Assembly: GCA_016710585.1 (NCBI GenBank) | Contig: JADJVN010000047.1 | Location: 62,001 to 126,000 of the forward strand | From: Saprospiraceae bacterium | GTDB taxonomy: Bacteria > Bacteroidota > Bacteroidia > Chitinophagales > Saprospiraceae | Reading direction: 5' to 3' | Length of the DNA stretch: 64,000 nt | In this document: positions 8,328-16,658 of the stretch, one piece after another | Numbering within the stretch: position 1 is the first letter of the stretch | How the letters are laid out: every line of letters begins with the position of its first letter | Made by a program: the position numbers and the translations under genes | The notes under the pieces: model-generated | The model's input: only the letters and a program-made list of their open reading frames with translations | Told to the model about the DNA's origin: nothing | The model's database searches: none

Positions 8328-9896
8328 ATGCGTCATCTTTTAATTATTTGTTTATCCTTTCATTTTATTTTTTGTTGTGCCCAATCAAATGATACAGATG
8401 GATTTAAAGGCTTTGAAAAAATAATTCCTCAAAAAGCAAACAAACAGTTTCAAAGTTATTTCTATTTTTATCAACAGAATGTAGCGATGAATATTTATCC
8501 AGAGAATGATTTTCTCAAAGGACAAATCGTAGGTAGATTGTTTGGAAGTAATACAACGAACACTTCAAAATCTATAAAGGCCTTATATGCCGAACAGCGA
8601 TTAATTCCATTTTTTATCTATAGTCCACAAATTTTTGACGGCAGAGCAACATTGAGAGCAAGTTTTGAAATTGATTGGACTTGGGGCGATGCTTCCTATG
8701 GCACTGGTGGAAATTTTGGTTCAGCGATTTCCGCAGATCAGGTCAATCTTCAAACACAAAATATTGAAGCAGAATTTATCCCATTTAAGTATTGGACTAT
8801 CAATCTTGGACTGCAAAGAATGTTTGATACACCTCATGATTCCTATCGAACGCTATTCGATAAATTCACTCAAACAGGCTATCGTCTTGCATTCTGGGGA
8901 ACGGATGGTGTTGGTGTAAGTATCCGACGTCAGACGGATCGACATAAGTCAAAATTGGGTATGTACAAATTATATGAAAACAATGTGGAATTGAATGACG
9001 ATGTTACACTTTATGAACTTAACCACCAATATGCCATTTCTAAATTATGGAATCTAGGTGCTTCAATATATCATGTGCGTGACTATTCTACAGGAAAAGG
9101 AGGTGTGAGTATATTAGGACAAGGCTTTGCTAGCCAATTGACGAATTATAATGGTGTCTATCACTTCAATTTAACATCAGATCCATACAAAGGCAAGGTT
9201 TATTGGGCAGGAATGTATTTTAGCAGAAATGAAGATGCAATGCATGATCCTTGGACACTCTCAGGATTCTTGAATTATAATTTTGGAAATATTAAACAAC
9301 TTGCTCCGCAAGAACCAAAATATAAAACTGCTTCTACAATCTCAGGTCTTGCAGCCAATCTACGCACAGCATATCGCTTCGGTCAAACTGCATCAGATGC
9401 AATTACTCTCGATGCGATTGTTACTACAGGTGATAACGATGGTCAAGATAAAAAATATAAAGGTGTGATCACTTCCAATACTTGGGGAAGTCCTGGCGCT
9501 ATTTTTATAGGTACAGGATCTTATTTACTTTTTCCACATGGGAATGTGGTCAATCGCTTTGTTTCAGCTATAACAGATCTATCCAATATGGGATATGGCA
9601 TCGCAGGTGGCACAATCAACTTTTCTAAAGATATAATTCCTCACAAACTACATTCTAAATTAGGCTTTGCAGCAGCCAATTCTATGGTAGCACCATTCGG
9701 TGGAGGCAATTTCGTTGGTTGGGAGGTCAATGCAAAAATTGGATATGATTTTGGAGCTTTCCTCACTGCAGAGATCCATGGCGCAAACATGCAACTTGGA
9801 AATTTCTATGATTCCACCATAACACGAGGAAATAATACTACTAGACCAGTCAATCCGTGGTTGGCTTTTGCCTGTCTAAAATGGCTCATCTTTTAA
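8328..9896 (+). CDS. Outer-membrane beta-barrel protein (porin-like)
   Basis: The open frame begins at 8283, but ATG 8328 opens directly onto a signal peptide ('MRHLLIICLSFHFIFCCAQ') and lies clear of the terminator, so it is chosen (522 residues). Cleavage would leave Gln at the N terminus. The rest is a series of alternating polar/hydrophobic strands with aromatic ends ('WTINLGLQRMF', 'YRLAFWGTDGVGVSI', 'NLGASIYHVRDYS'), and it ends in an aromatic 'LKWLIF', as expected of an OM barrel. It somewhat resembles alginate-export-type porins. With the inner-membrane symporter upstream it may give the outer-membrane route for the same compound (inference). Confidence 0.75.
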   Translation: MRHLLIICLSFHFIFCCAQSNDTDGFKGFEKIIPQKANKQFQSYFYFYQQNVAMNIYPENDFLKGQIVGRLFGSNTTNTSKSIKALYAEQRLIPFFIYSPQIFDGRATLRASFEIDWTWGDASYGTGGNFGSAISADQVNLQTQNIEAEFIPFKYWTINLGLQRMFDTPHDSYRTLFDKFTQTGYRLAFWGTDGVGVSIRRQTDRHKSKLGMYKLYENNVELNDDVTLYELNHQYAISKLWNLGASIYHVRDYSTGKGGVSILGQGFASQLTNYNGVYHFNLTSDPYKGKVYWAGMYFSRNEDAMHDPWTLSGFLNYNFGNIKQLAPQEPKYKTASTISGLAANLRTAYRFGQTASDAITLDAIVTTGDNDGQDKKYKGVITSNTWGSPGAIFIGTGSYLLFPHGNVVNRFVSAITDLSNMGYGIAGGTINFSKDIIPHKLHSKLGFAAANSMVAPFGGGNFVGWEVNAKIGYDFGAFLTAEIHGANMQLGNFYDSTITRGNNTTRPVNPWLAFACLKWLIF

Positions 9897-9907
9897 AAAT
9901 TCATGAA

Positions 9908-10855
9908 ATGAGAAAATTGAAAAATAGATGTCAATTCACATTATTATTATGTATAATGCTTCACTGGGGTTTTGCACAAGAGAAAAATAGTAAATTAATG
10001 AAATATCACGCGTATCAACAAGATGTTGAATTTTTAAAAATAAATGAAGATCTTGAAATCGCTTATACTGATGAAGGTAAAGGGGAAATATTGTTTTTTG
10101 TTCATGGACTTGCATCCTATCTCCCTGCCTGGAAAAAAAATATCAGTGAGCTCAAATCTCGATATCGATGCATAGCTATAGATCTTCCAGGATTTGGTAA
10201 ATCTTCAAAACCAAATTCACAAATGTCTATGGAGTCATACGCTGAAGTCATCATGGGTTTTTGCTCAAAACTAAAATTAAATCAAATCACATTAATAGGA
10301 CATTCAATGGGCGCACAAATAAGTATGACTGCAGCATTAAAATATCCTAATTTGGTAAAACAATTAATACTCTTTGCACCTGCTGGATTAGAGACATTTA
10401 ACAAAGGTCAAAAACAATGGTTTCGAGATGTAATGAGTGTAGATGCAGTGCGACTGACTACTGCAGAACAAATTCGAGTCAACTATTATTTCAATTTTTA
10501 TAGAATGCCAAAGGATGCAGAATTTATGGTACAAGATAGATTAAACATCAGAAGCTGTTCAGATTTTAAAGATTTTTGCTATCATGTCGTGCAAGGTGTC
10601 AATGCTATGGTAAACCAACCAGTCTATGATTTTCTACCAAATATTAATCAAAGAACGATGATTGTCTTCGGTGTACAGGACAATCTTATCCCTAATCGTT
10701 TTCTTCATGGAGGAAGGGCAGAATCAGTAGGAAAAAAAGGTATCGCTCACTTGAAAAATGCAAATCTTAAAATGATCTCTAGAGCTGGACATTTTGTGAT
10801 GTTTGAAAAAGCAGATGAGAGCAATGTATTAATTCAAGAATTTATGGCAAATTAA
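9908..10855 (+). CDS. Exported alpha/beta hydrolase
   Basis: ATG 9908 is chosen because it starts a signal peptide ('MRKLKNRCQFTLLLCIMLHW', cleaved after 'GFA', leaving Gln); the open frame begins at 9857, inside the previous gene. 315 residues. The alpha/beta hydrolase fold is clear: oxyanion region 'FVHGLASYLPAWKKN', nucleophile elbow 'GHSMGAQ', an acid in 'FGVQDNLIPN' and the catalytic His in 'ISRAGHFVMFEKA'. Probably a periplasmic esterase, lipase or lactonase. It follows the OM barrel by 11 bases, so the two are co-transcribed. Confidence 0.82.
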   Translation: MRKLKNRCQFTLLLCIMLHWGFAQEKNSKLMKYHAYQQDVEFLKINEDLEIAYTDEGKGEILFFVHGLASYLPAWKKNISELKSRYRCIAIDLPGFGKSSKPNSQMSMESYAEVIMGFCSKLKLNQITLIGHSMGAQISMTAALKYPNLVKQLILFAPAGLETFNKGQKQWFRDVMSVDAVRLTTAEQIRVNYYFNFYRMPKDAEFMVQDRLNIRSCSDFKDFCYHVVQGVNAMVNQPVYDFLPNINQRTMIVFGVQDNLIPNRFLHGGRAESVGKKGIAHLKNANLKMISRAGHFVMFEKADESNVLIQEFMAN

Positions 10856-11042
10856 TAGGGTAGAAATATGAAATTGCTCAATGAAAACTTATTTCCAAGA
10901 ATTTTTAAATGTTCATCGGTAAATATTTATATTTGGTTTACAATTTAGGAGTGGTTTTATATTTTTGTCATCTCTTCAGAAGCTATTTTAATATCACTTC
11001 TGTAACGAAAAATTAAAACTGAGAAATTCACTAGAATTATAA

Positions 11043-11050
11043 TATCTTTG
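11043..11050 (+). promoter_or_regulatory. Bacteroidota -7 box (TATCTTTG) of the toxin-antitoxin genes
   Basis: It matches the TAnnTTTG consensus. It ends only five bases before the ATG at 11056, so the transcript would start at or beside the start codon (leaderless or nearly so). No clear -33 TTG is seen. Confidence 0.5.
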
Positions 11051-11055
11051 TAGTA

Positions 11056-11358
11056 ATGGAGAATAAGATAAAACCGATATTTAATAAAAGAATATTCTGG
11101 GACGTAAGATTTGAAGCCATTGATTACGATAAGAAAGCTATTTTTGTTATAGAGCGGGTCTTTGAAAGGGGAGATGTCGAGGATATAAGACAATGCCGTC
11201 GATATTATGGAGATGAGAAAGTGAGCGAGGTCTTATTGAATACTAAATATTTACCTTTAAGAAAGTTGTACCTTGCCAGTGCAGTTATTGGAAAACCTGT
11301 AAATGAATTCAGATGCTATACACTCAGACAGTTGAACCCGGAACTTTTGCCCTATTAA
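11056..11358 (+). CDS. AbiEi-like antitoxin partner (DUF6922-type)
   Basis: 100 residues, basic/acidic and soluble. It resembles the short DUF6922-type proteins that precede AbiEii toxins in Bacteroidota: 'RIFWDVRFEAIDYDKKAIFV' followed by 'IERVFERGDVEDIRQCRRYY', a probable DNA-binding helical region. The likely role is to antagonise or repress the toxin. Its 3' end overlaps the toxin start by 46 bases, which is usual for such pairs. Confidence 0.7.
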   Translation: MENKIKPIFNKRIFWDVRFEAIDYDKKAIFVIERVFERGDVEDIRQCRRYYGDEKVSEVLLNTKYLPLRKLYLASAVIGKPVNEFRCYTLRQLNPELLPY

Positions 11359-11939
11359 AACAACTTTTGGATATGCCAGAATTGGCATCGTTTTCTTTAG
11401 TTGGTGGAACTGCATTATCTTTAGTTTATGGTCATAGAATATCAATTGACTTAGATTTATTCAGTGATATTAAATTTGATCAAAATATAGTTATTAATGC
11501 GTTAAGACAGAAATTTACAGAAGGGTTTATTTATGAAGGTGAATTCAAACATTTTGGAATTTTTTGTTTTGTAGAAAATGTAAAAGTAGATTTGGTACCC
11601 TATATACATCCACTCATCAGACCAATTCAGGTGATAGATGGAATCAGAATGTTTAGTCTAGAAGATATTGCTGCAATGAAAATACAAGCGATTTTGGGTC
11701 GCGGAAAGAAGAAGGATTTTTGGGATATCGCAGAGTTGTTTAAGCATTTTAAATTGAAAGAAATCATTGCTTTTTATAAAGAGAAATTCCCGTCGCAGAT
11801 GTTATTGATCAGTATTCCACAAGCCTTAAGTTATTTTGATGATGCAGATGAATCTGAAGATCCAATTTCAATTAATGGAATGGATTGGGACCAAGTGAAA
11901 GATGTTATTCGAACCAATGTATCTGAATATTTGAAGTGA
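11313..11939 (+). CDS. AbiEii/AbiGii-family nucleotidyltransferase toxin
   Basis: 208 residues with the nucleotidyltransferase signature of AbiEii: 'LVGGTALSL' followed by 'RISIDLDLFSD', the Gly-Gly and Asp-x-Asp pair that bind nucleotide and metal. The later 'VDLVPYIHPLIRP' contains the third acidic residue of the fold, and 'DIAAMKIQAILGRGKKKDFWD' is the conserved C-terminal block (Lys, Gly-Arg, Lys-Asp). AbiE systems are type IV toxin-antitoxins that stop growth on phage infection; AbiEii-like enzymes transfer nucleotides to RNA or protein. Key residues look intact. Confidence 0.85.
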   Translation: MLYTQTVEPGTFALLKQLLDMPELASFSLVGGTALSLVYGHRISIDLDLFSDIKFDQNIVINALRQKFTEGFIYEGEFKHFGIFCFVENVKVDLVPYIHPLIRPIQVIDGIRMFSLEDIAAMKIQAILGRGKKKDFWDIAELFKHFKLKEIIAFYKEKFPSQMLLISIPQALSYFDDADESEDPISINGMDWDQVKDVIRTNVSEYLK

Positions 11940-12072
11940 ATTTTTTAAAGCAATTTAAAATTGCATTTTTAATGTTCTATGCGCAATGAATAATTTGAAA
12001 AAGGAGAAAAATTGTAAACCTTATAAGTATGCCGCAAGATAAGTAATAATTTGTTTAAAAATTTCATTCATT

Positions 12073-12576
12073 ATGGAAATAATACAGTGTTTGATTAATG
12101 GCAAAAAATTTGATTTGGATATTTCAATTTCAACTATTTTTTTAATAAATAATTTTAACTCATTTGAATTAATTGTAAGTGATAAAGCAAAATCAGATAA
12201 TTTCTGTTATTTTATGATGCCTCTTTTAAAAAAATCCAGAAACATTACTGCAAGTAAAATAGGAGAATTAAGAGATAAATTATTTATTCCTGGTGAACTA
12301 GCGATGATATTTAAAATTATTGAAATATCTTCACAATATAAATTCATTTTTATTAATCCTGCTGGAATAGACCCTGATGGTGTTGAAATATTTATTAGCT
12401 TTATAAATTCAATCGTGAAATTCAAGAAATACTTTTCAAAGGTATTTATTTTTATTGACGAAAATACCTATAACAGAAATTCAAAGAATTTAGAAATGAA
12501 AGTAATTGAATTAGATATATCAACAAAAATAAAAAAATATGAACTTAGAATTACGTCAAATATTGATCCAGCATAA
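12073..12576 (+). CDS. Orphan protein with a faint ABC-ATPase-like C-terminal half
   Basis: 167 residues, very rich in Ile, Asn, Lys and Phe. I do not recognise a family. The order 'FIPGELAMIFKIIEI', 'FIFINPAGIDPDGVEIF', then 'KVFIFIDENTYN' recalls the signature, Walker B and H-loop order of ABC ATPases (compare LLLDEPTxGLDPxG). But the Walker B Asp-Glu is absent, and there is no Walker A Gly-rich loop. It could be a decayed or regulatory ATPase-like protein, or the likeness could be chance. It lies alone between the toxin gene and the hydroxylase gene. Confidence 0.45.
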   Translation: MEIIQCLINGKKFDLDISISTIFLINNFNSFELIVSDKAKSDNFCYFMMPLLKKSRNITASKIGELRDKLFIPGELAMIFKIIEISSQYKFIFINPAGIDPDGVEIFISFINSIVKFKKYFSKVFIFIDENTYNRNSKNLEMKVIELDISTKIKKYELRITSNIDPA

Positions 12577-12809
12577 ATCAAAAAATAAAATTTTTTCCAA
12601 TTGAATTATGTTGGTTTAAACATTCTCACTTTCATTTGCACTAATTTTTATTCCTATTACAGTAAGGCTGAAAGTCATTTTGCTTTAGGTAGAGCAAGCT
12701 ATTGAAGCTCAGATATAGAAAATCCTGAAACGTCAAAGACGCATCCTCAATTCAATATATCATTCTAATCAATTCCAGACATAATCATTAATTTTTAAAT
12801 TTCTATCCT

Positions 12810-12817
12810 TACTTTTG
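12810..12817 (+). promoter_or_regulatory. -7 box (TACTTTTG) of the sterol desaturase-like gene
   Basis: Fits TAnnTTTG, 18 bases before the ATG at 12836. No convincing -33 element. Confidence 0.5.
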
Positions 12818-12835
12818 CCTTGTTAAATATTCAAT

Positions 12836-13720
12836 ATGTCAATCTTAGACCGCATTGCAAGTTCTTACCAAGCTTATGGATCTTATCTTTGGAATGAGAT
12901 AAGCCATCCCTCATGGCATAATTATTTTTACTGGCTTATAGGGGTTTCTATTTTTGCTTGGTCGTTGGAATACTTTATTCCTTGGAGAACTAAACAGCCA
13001 ATTGTTCGAAAAGACTTTTGGTTGGATTTTTTCTATATGTTTTTCAATTTCTTTTTATTTTCTCTGATAGCTTATAGTGCGCTATCTGACATTGCGGTAT
13101 ATTATTTTAACTCATTATTGCATAGTTTTGGAATGGAGAATATTGTGGCAATAAAGCTTCATACATTACCCGTATGGACACAATTACTTCTGATGTTCGT
13201 CATTCGAGATTTTATACAGTGGAATGTTCATCGCTTATTGCATTATAGTCCCACCTTATGGGAATTTCACAAAGTGCATCATTCTGTAGAGCAGATGGGT
13301 TTTGCAGCACATCTGAGATATCATTTTATGGAAAATATTGTATATCGAGCTATAGAATATATTCCACTTGCCATGCTTGGTTTTGGTATCACAGATTTTT
13401 TTATCATTCATATTTTTGCATTGGGTATAGGCCATCTCAATCACTCAAATATCTATCTCCCGCTTGGGCCATTAAAATATATATTCAATAGTCCACAGAT
13501 GCATATCTGGCATCACGCTGAGCATCTACCAAAAGGGTCTTCGGGAGTAAATTATGGATTGAGTCTAAGCCTTTGGGATTATATCTTTGGCACGGTCTAT
13601 ATGCCTCACAATGGAAGAGATGAAAAGCTTGGATTTGAAAAAGTAGAATCCTATCCATCAGGCTTCTTCTCACAAGCGATTTTTCCATTTAAAGAAATTT
13701 GGAATAGAATTACTAAATAG
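12836..13720 (+). CDS. Sterol desaturase / fatty acid hydroxylase family membrane protein
   Basis: 294 residues with about four to five membrane helices and the three histidine clusters that bind the di-iron centre: 'HRLLH', 'HKVHH' (about 135-150) and 'HIWHHAEH' (about 221-228), plus 'HLNHSN' between. Family members use O2 to hydroxylate or desaturate lipids at the membrane face. The substrate (fatty acid, carotenoid, sphingolipid head or other) is not evident. It has its own promoter. Its last eight bases overlap the convergent sensor kinase gene. Confidence 0.85.
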   Translation: MSILDRIASSYQAYGSYLWNEISHPSWHNYFYWLIGVSIFAWSLEYFIPWRTKQPIVRKDFWLDFFYMFFNFFLFSLIAYSALSDIAVYYFNSLLHSFGMENIVAIKLHTLPVWTQLLLMFVIRDFIQWNVHRLLHYSPTLWEFHKVHHSVEQMGFAAHLRYHFMENIVYRAIEYIPLAMLGFGITDFFIIHIFALGIGHLNHSNIYLPLGPLKYIFNSPQMHIWHHAEHLPKGSSGVNYGLSLSLWDYIFGTVYMPHNGRDEKLGFEKVESYPSGFFSQAIFPFKEIWNRITK

Positions 13721-14770
13721 CTCTTTGTAGCGTAAACCAAAATGTCGCGCCTTTACCTTCAGTGCTGCGAATCCCGATCTGCTGCTGGTGAGCCTCTATG
13801 ATGTGTTTTACGATGGACAGGCCAAGCCCAGTGCCACCTGTAGATCTAGTGCGATGTTTATCCACTCTATAAAATCTCTCGAATACTCGCGTCAGGTGTT
13901 CTTCACCTATACCAGGACCGTCATCTGTTATTTCTACAAGTAATTTATTCTCCAAGGTATATAAGCCAACATTAACCTGACCTCCTACATTGCCATAATG
14001 AATGGCATTCACTATTAAATTCTCTAAGACTTCAATGATCTTGATTCTGTCTGCTTTGACTTGAAATGGCATATCACAGCCTTCTTTAAATCCCAATCTA
14101 ATGTTTTTTGATTGGCTTGGAGACGTACTTGGTTATAAGTTTCATGGATGACTTCAGTTATATTGAATTCACGCAATTCGAGCTGCAATTCTCCTGACTC
14201 ATATTGAGTTATTTGAATTAAATCATGGACTATATTGCTAAGTCGATCCACATTCTCAGACGCTTTGGTCAAAAATTTTTTAGTGAGCTGTTCATCTTGG
14301 AGATCAGAATCTCTCAATGTCTCTACATATCCTTGAATATTGAATATAGGCGTCTTTAATTCATGCGCAATATTGCCCAAAAATTCTCTTCTATATTTCT
14401 CACTGATTTGAATTTGATTCTCACGTTCGATATTATCATTATTGAAATCATCGACATCTTGTACAATCCTTTGCAACAGATCTTCACTTTTAACTATGGA
14501 TTTAGCTTGGTTTGCCTTTTTGTTTTTAGTGATCAATTTATACAGCAATTTTATTTTTCTATACAAAAAAAACTCTACAAAATAATATACTAATGCATAA
14601 CTTGCGATGAAGCAACAAATAAAAAAAACAATAAAAAATATAAATGAAAACTGAATTTCATTTACTGTAAATATGATCACTAAAGACATGATAAAAATCA
14701 ACGAAAGTATCAACGCTGATGCCGTAGCAACATGTCTTAAAGTAATATTTTTATTCTGAAAAAACTCCAA
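13713..14770 (-). pseudogene. PhoR-like sensor histidine kinase, frameshifted
   Basis: Two frames make one kinase. 14770-14024 holds two N-terminal membrane helices and the dimerisation/phosphoacceptor box 'FLGNIAHELKTPIFNIQGY' (His). 14096-13713 holds the ATPase domain: N box 'VLENLIVNAIHYGN', 'ITDDGPGIGEEH', 'RVFERFYRVDKHRTR' and 'GGTGLGLSIVKHI'. The frame is lost at six Ts, 14104-14109 (six As in the message). One extra A would read 'QANQKNIRLGFKEG' and give a normal 352-residue protein. It follows its response regulator by nine bases. It probably senses an envelope or phosphate-type signal. Sequence error is more likely than true loss. Confidence 0.85.
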
Positions 14771-14779
14771 ATTATTATT

Positions 14780-15448
14780 TTAAAATTCAAACTTATATCC
14801 AACGCCTTTGATCGTTTTGATATAGTCGTCATTTCCCAACTTCTCTCTTAGTTTTCTGATATGCACATCAACTGTGCGATCTCCAACTATGATTTCATTT
14901 CCCCATACATGATCCAATATTTCTTCTCTATTGAATACTTTGCCAGGTTTTGAAGCTAAAAGAAATAACAGTTTGAATTCTTTACGAGCCAAGCTAATCG
15001 GATTGCCATCCAAAGATAAGGCATATTTCTCAATATCCATCTCTAACTTGCCTCTTACTAATTTAGTCAAGCTAGATTTCCCTAGGGAATGTCCTATCAT
15101 TGACTTCAATTTACTTAAAAATACAGTAGGTTTTATTGGCTTTGAGATATAGTCATTGGCTCCAATATCAAATGCTTGAATCTGGGTCTCATCCTCAGTC
15201 TTTGCCGTCAAAAACATAATGAGACTGCTCTCAAATTCAGGCATCATGCGCAGTTCTTTACACACGGTGATGCCATCTTTGAAAGGCATCATGACATCTA
15301 GAATGAAAACATCGGGTTTCTCTTTTATCGCTACTTCTAAGGCTTCTTGACCATTCTTTGCCAAAACAACATTATAGCCTGCTTTAACCAAATTATAAGA
15401 CAAAAATTCTAATACATCTGGTTCATCGTCTGCTAATAATATCTTCAT
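14780..15448 (-). CDS. PhoB/OmpR-family response regulator
   Basis: Residues 1-120 form a receiver domain: 'ILLADDEPDVLEFLSYNL' with the acidic pair, phosphoacceptor Asp in 'FILDVMMPFKDG' and Lys in 'DYISKPIKP'. The C-terminal winged helix has 'KEFKLLFLLASKPGKVF' and ends 'DRTVDVHIRKLREKLG' ... 'GVGYKFEF', as in the PhoB/OmpR class. The start at 15448 is chosen because it gives the standard MKILLADDE; a start at 15475 is possible. A CAAAAATA (TATTTTTG on the minus strand) lies upstream. It pairs with the kinase downstream. Confidence 0.92.
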   Translation of the reverse strand: MKILLADDEPDVLEFLSYNLVKAGYNVVLAKNGQEALEVAIKEKPDVFILDVMMPFKDGITVCKELRMMPEFESSLIMFLTAKTEDETQIQAFDIGANDYISKPIKPTVFLSKLKSMIGHSLGKSSLTKLVRGKLEMDIEKYALSLDGNPISLARKEFKLLFLLASKPGKVFNREEILDHVWGNEIIVGDRTVDVHIRKLREKLGNDDYIKTIKGVGYKFEF

Positions 15449-15486
15449 TTTATGACTATTTTCGCAAATTTCCAATATTTTGGAAT

Positions 15487-15494
15487 CAAAAATA
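15487..15494 (-). promoter_or_regulatory. -7 box (TATTTTTG) of the two-component operon
   Basis: Minus-strand match to TAnnTTTG, about 38 bases before the chosen start of the response regulator. Confidence 0.4.
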
Positions 15495-15572
15495 GCATTC
15501 TTTTATATGATCAAATGATTAAGTTTTAAAAAAGAAATTAATTCTGGACAATAAATCTAAAATCGAAGTCTT

Positions 15573-16535
15573 TTACAGTAAGGTATTGATCAATTTATCA
15601 ACATTGAGACCATCTGCCTCTGCTTTATAATTGAGGACTAATCGATGTCTCAATACTAAAGCAGCAATAGCTTGAACATCTTCAATATCTGGAGAATATT
15701 TCCCTCTAAGAGCTCCGTGACACTTTGCCCCAAGAACTAAATTTTGAGATGCTCTCGGACCAGCTCCCCAACTTACATAGCTGTTTACTTCTTTAGTCGC
15801 TTTTTCAGTATTTGGTCTGGTTCTAGAAGCTAGAGAGACTGCATACTCAAGGACATTATCTGCAATGGGTATTTTCCTCACTAAATGTTGAAATCCTAAT
15901 ATTTGATTGCCATTGAGGACATTTTTTACTTCCTGTCTTTGGTCTGATGTCGTCTGTTTTACGACACTCAACTCCTCAGCATAGCTCGGATATCCCAATG
16001 GGATATTAAACATAAATCGGTCTAACTGAGCTTCAGGTAAGGGATAAGTTCCCTCTTGTTCTATAGGATTCTGAGTTGCCAAAACAAAAAATGGGCTTGG
16101 CAAGATATGATTTACACCACTTACCGTCACTTTTCTCTCTTGCATGGCTTCGAGAAGGGCCGACTGTGTCTTTGGTGGCGTTCTATTGATTTCATCTGCC
16201 AGTACGATGTTGGCAAACAATGGCCCTTTGTTGAATTTAAACTTGCGATCTTCATCCAAGATCTCAGAGCCAATAATGTCTGAAGGCATCAAGTCCGGCG
16301 TAAACTGAATCCTTTTAAAATCCAAATCAAGCGCTTGAGCGATGGTATTGATCAAAAGCGTTTTTGCTAGTCCTGGCACACCTACCAATAGACTGTGTCC
16401 ATTACTGAATAATGAAATTAAAGTTGCTTTAACGACATCCTTCTGACCGACTATTACTTTCGAAATTTCTCTTTCTAGGCTTTGATATGAACTTGCCAAA
16501 GCATCAATTCCTTCAACATCCGATTTATACTGCAT
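15573..16535 (-). CDS. MoxR-family AAA+ ATPase
   Basis: 320 residues. Walker A 'GVPGLAKT', Walker B 'IVLADEINRTPPKTQSALLE', sensor 1 'PFFVLATQNPIEQEGTYPL' and sensor 2/arginine region 'ASPRAS/GPRASQNLVLGAK' follow MoxR proteins closely. These ATPases act as chaperones that help assemble metal- or cofactor-containing complexes, often beside DUF58 and VWA-domain genes. No such partner is next to this gene; the two-component genes lie downstream on the same strand with a 125-base gap, so its client is unknown. Confidence 0.9.
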   Translation of the reverse strand: MQYKSDVEGIDALASSYQSLEREISKVIVGQKDVVKATLISLFSNGHSLLVGVPGLAKTLLINTIAQALDLDFKRIQFTPDLMPSDIIGSEILDEDRKFKFNKGPLFANIVLADEINRTPPKTQSALLEAMQERKVTVSGVNHILPSPFFVLATQNPIEQEGTYPLPEAQLDRFMFNIPLGYPSYAEELSVVKQTTSDQRQEVKNVLNGNQILGFQHLVRKIPIADNVLEYAVSLASRTRPNTEKATKEVNSYVSWGAGPRASQNLVLGAKCHGALRGKYSPDIEDVQAIAALVLRHRLVLNYKAEADGLNVDKLINTLL

Positions 16536-16658
16536 GAGCTTACTCGATAAAATTTGATAAATTAATGGTTTACAAACGCTTTAAATTCAAAAATTGTTGC
16601 AAATGCTATAAAACTTCAAAGTGGAAAAATTAGCCAGGACAGAGTAAAAAAGTGAATT

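Noticed and set aside
3679..10855. Complete ole hydrocarbon (OleABCD) pathway
   Set aside because: There is no OleD reductase, the KAS III gene lacks the OleA-type His and Asn, and the hydrolase is exported rather than cytoplasmic.
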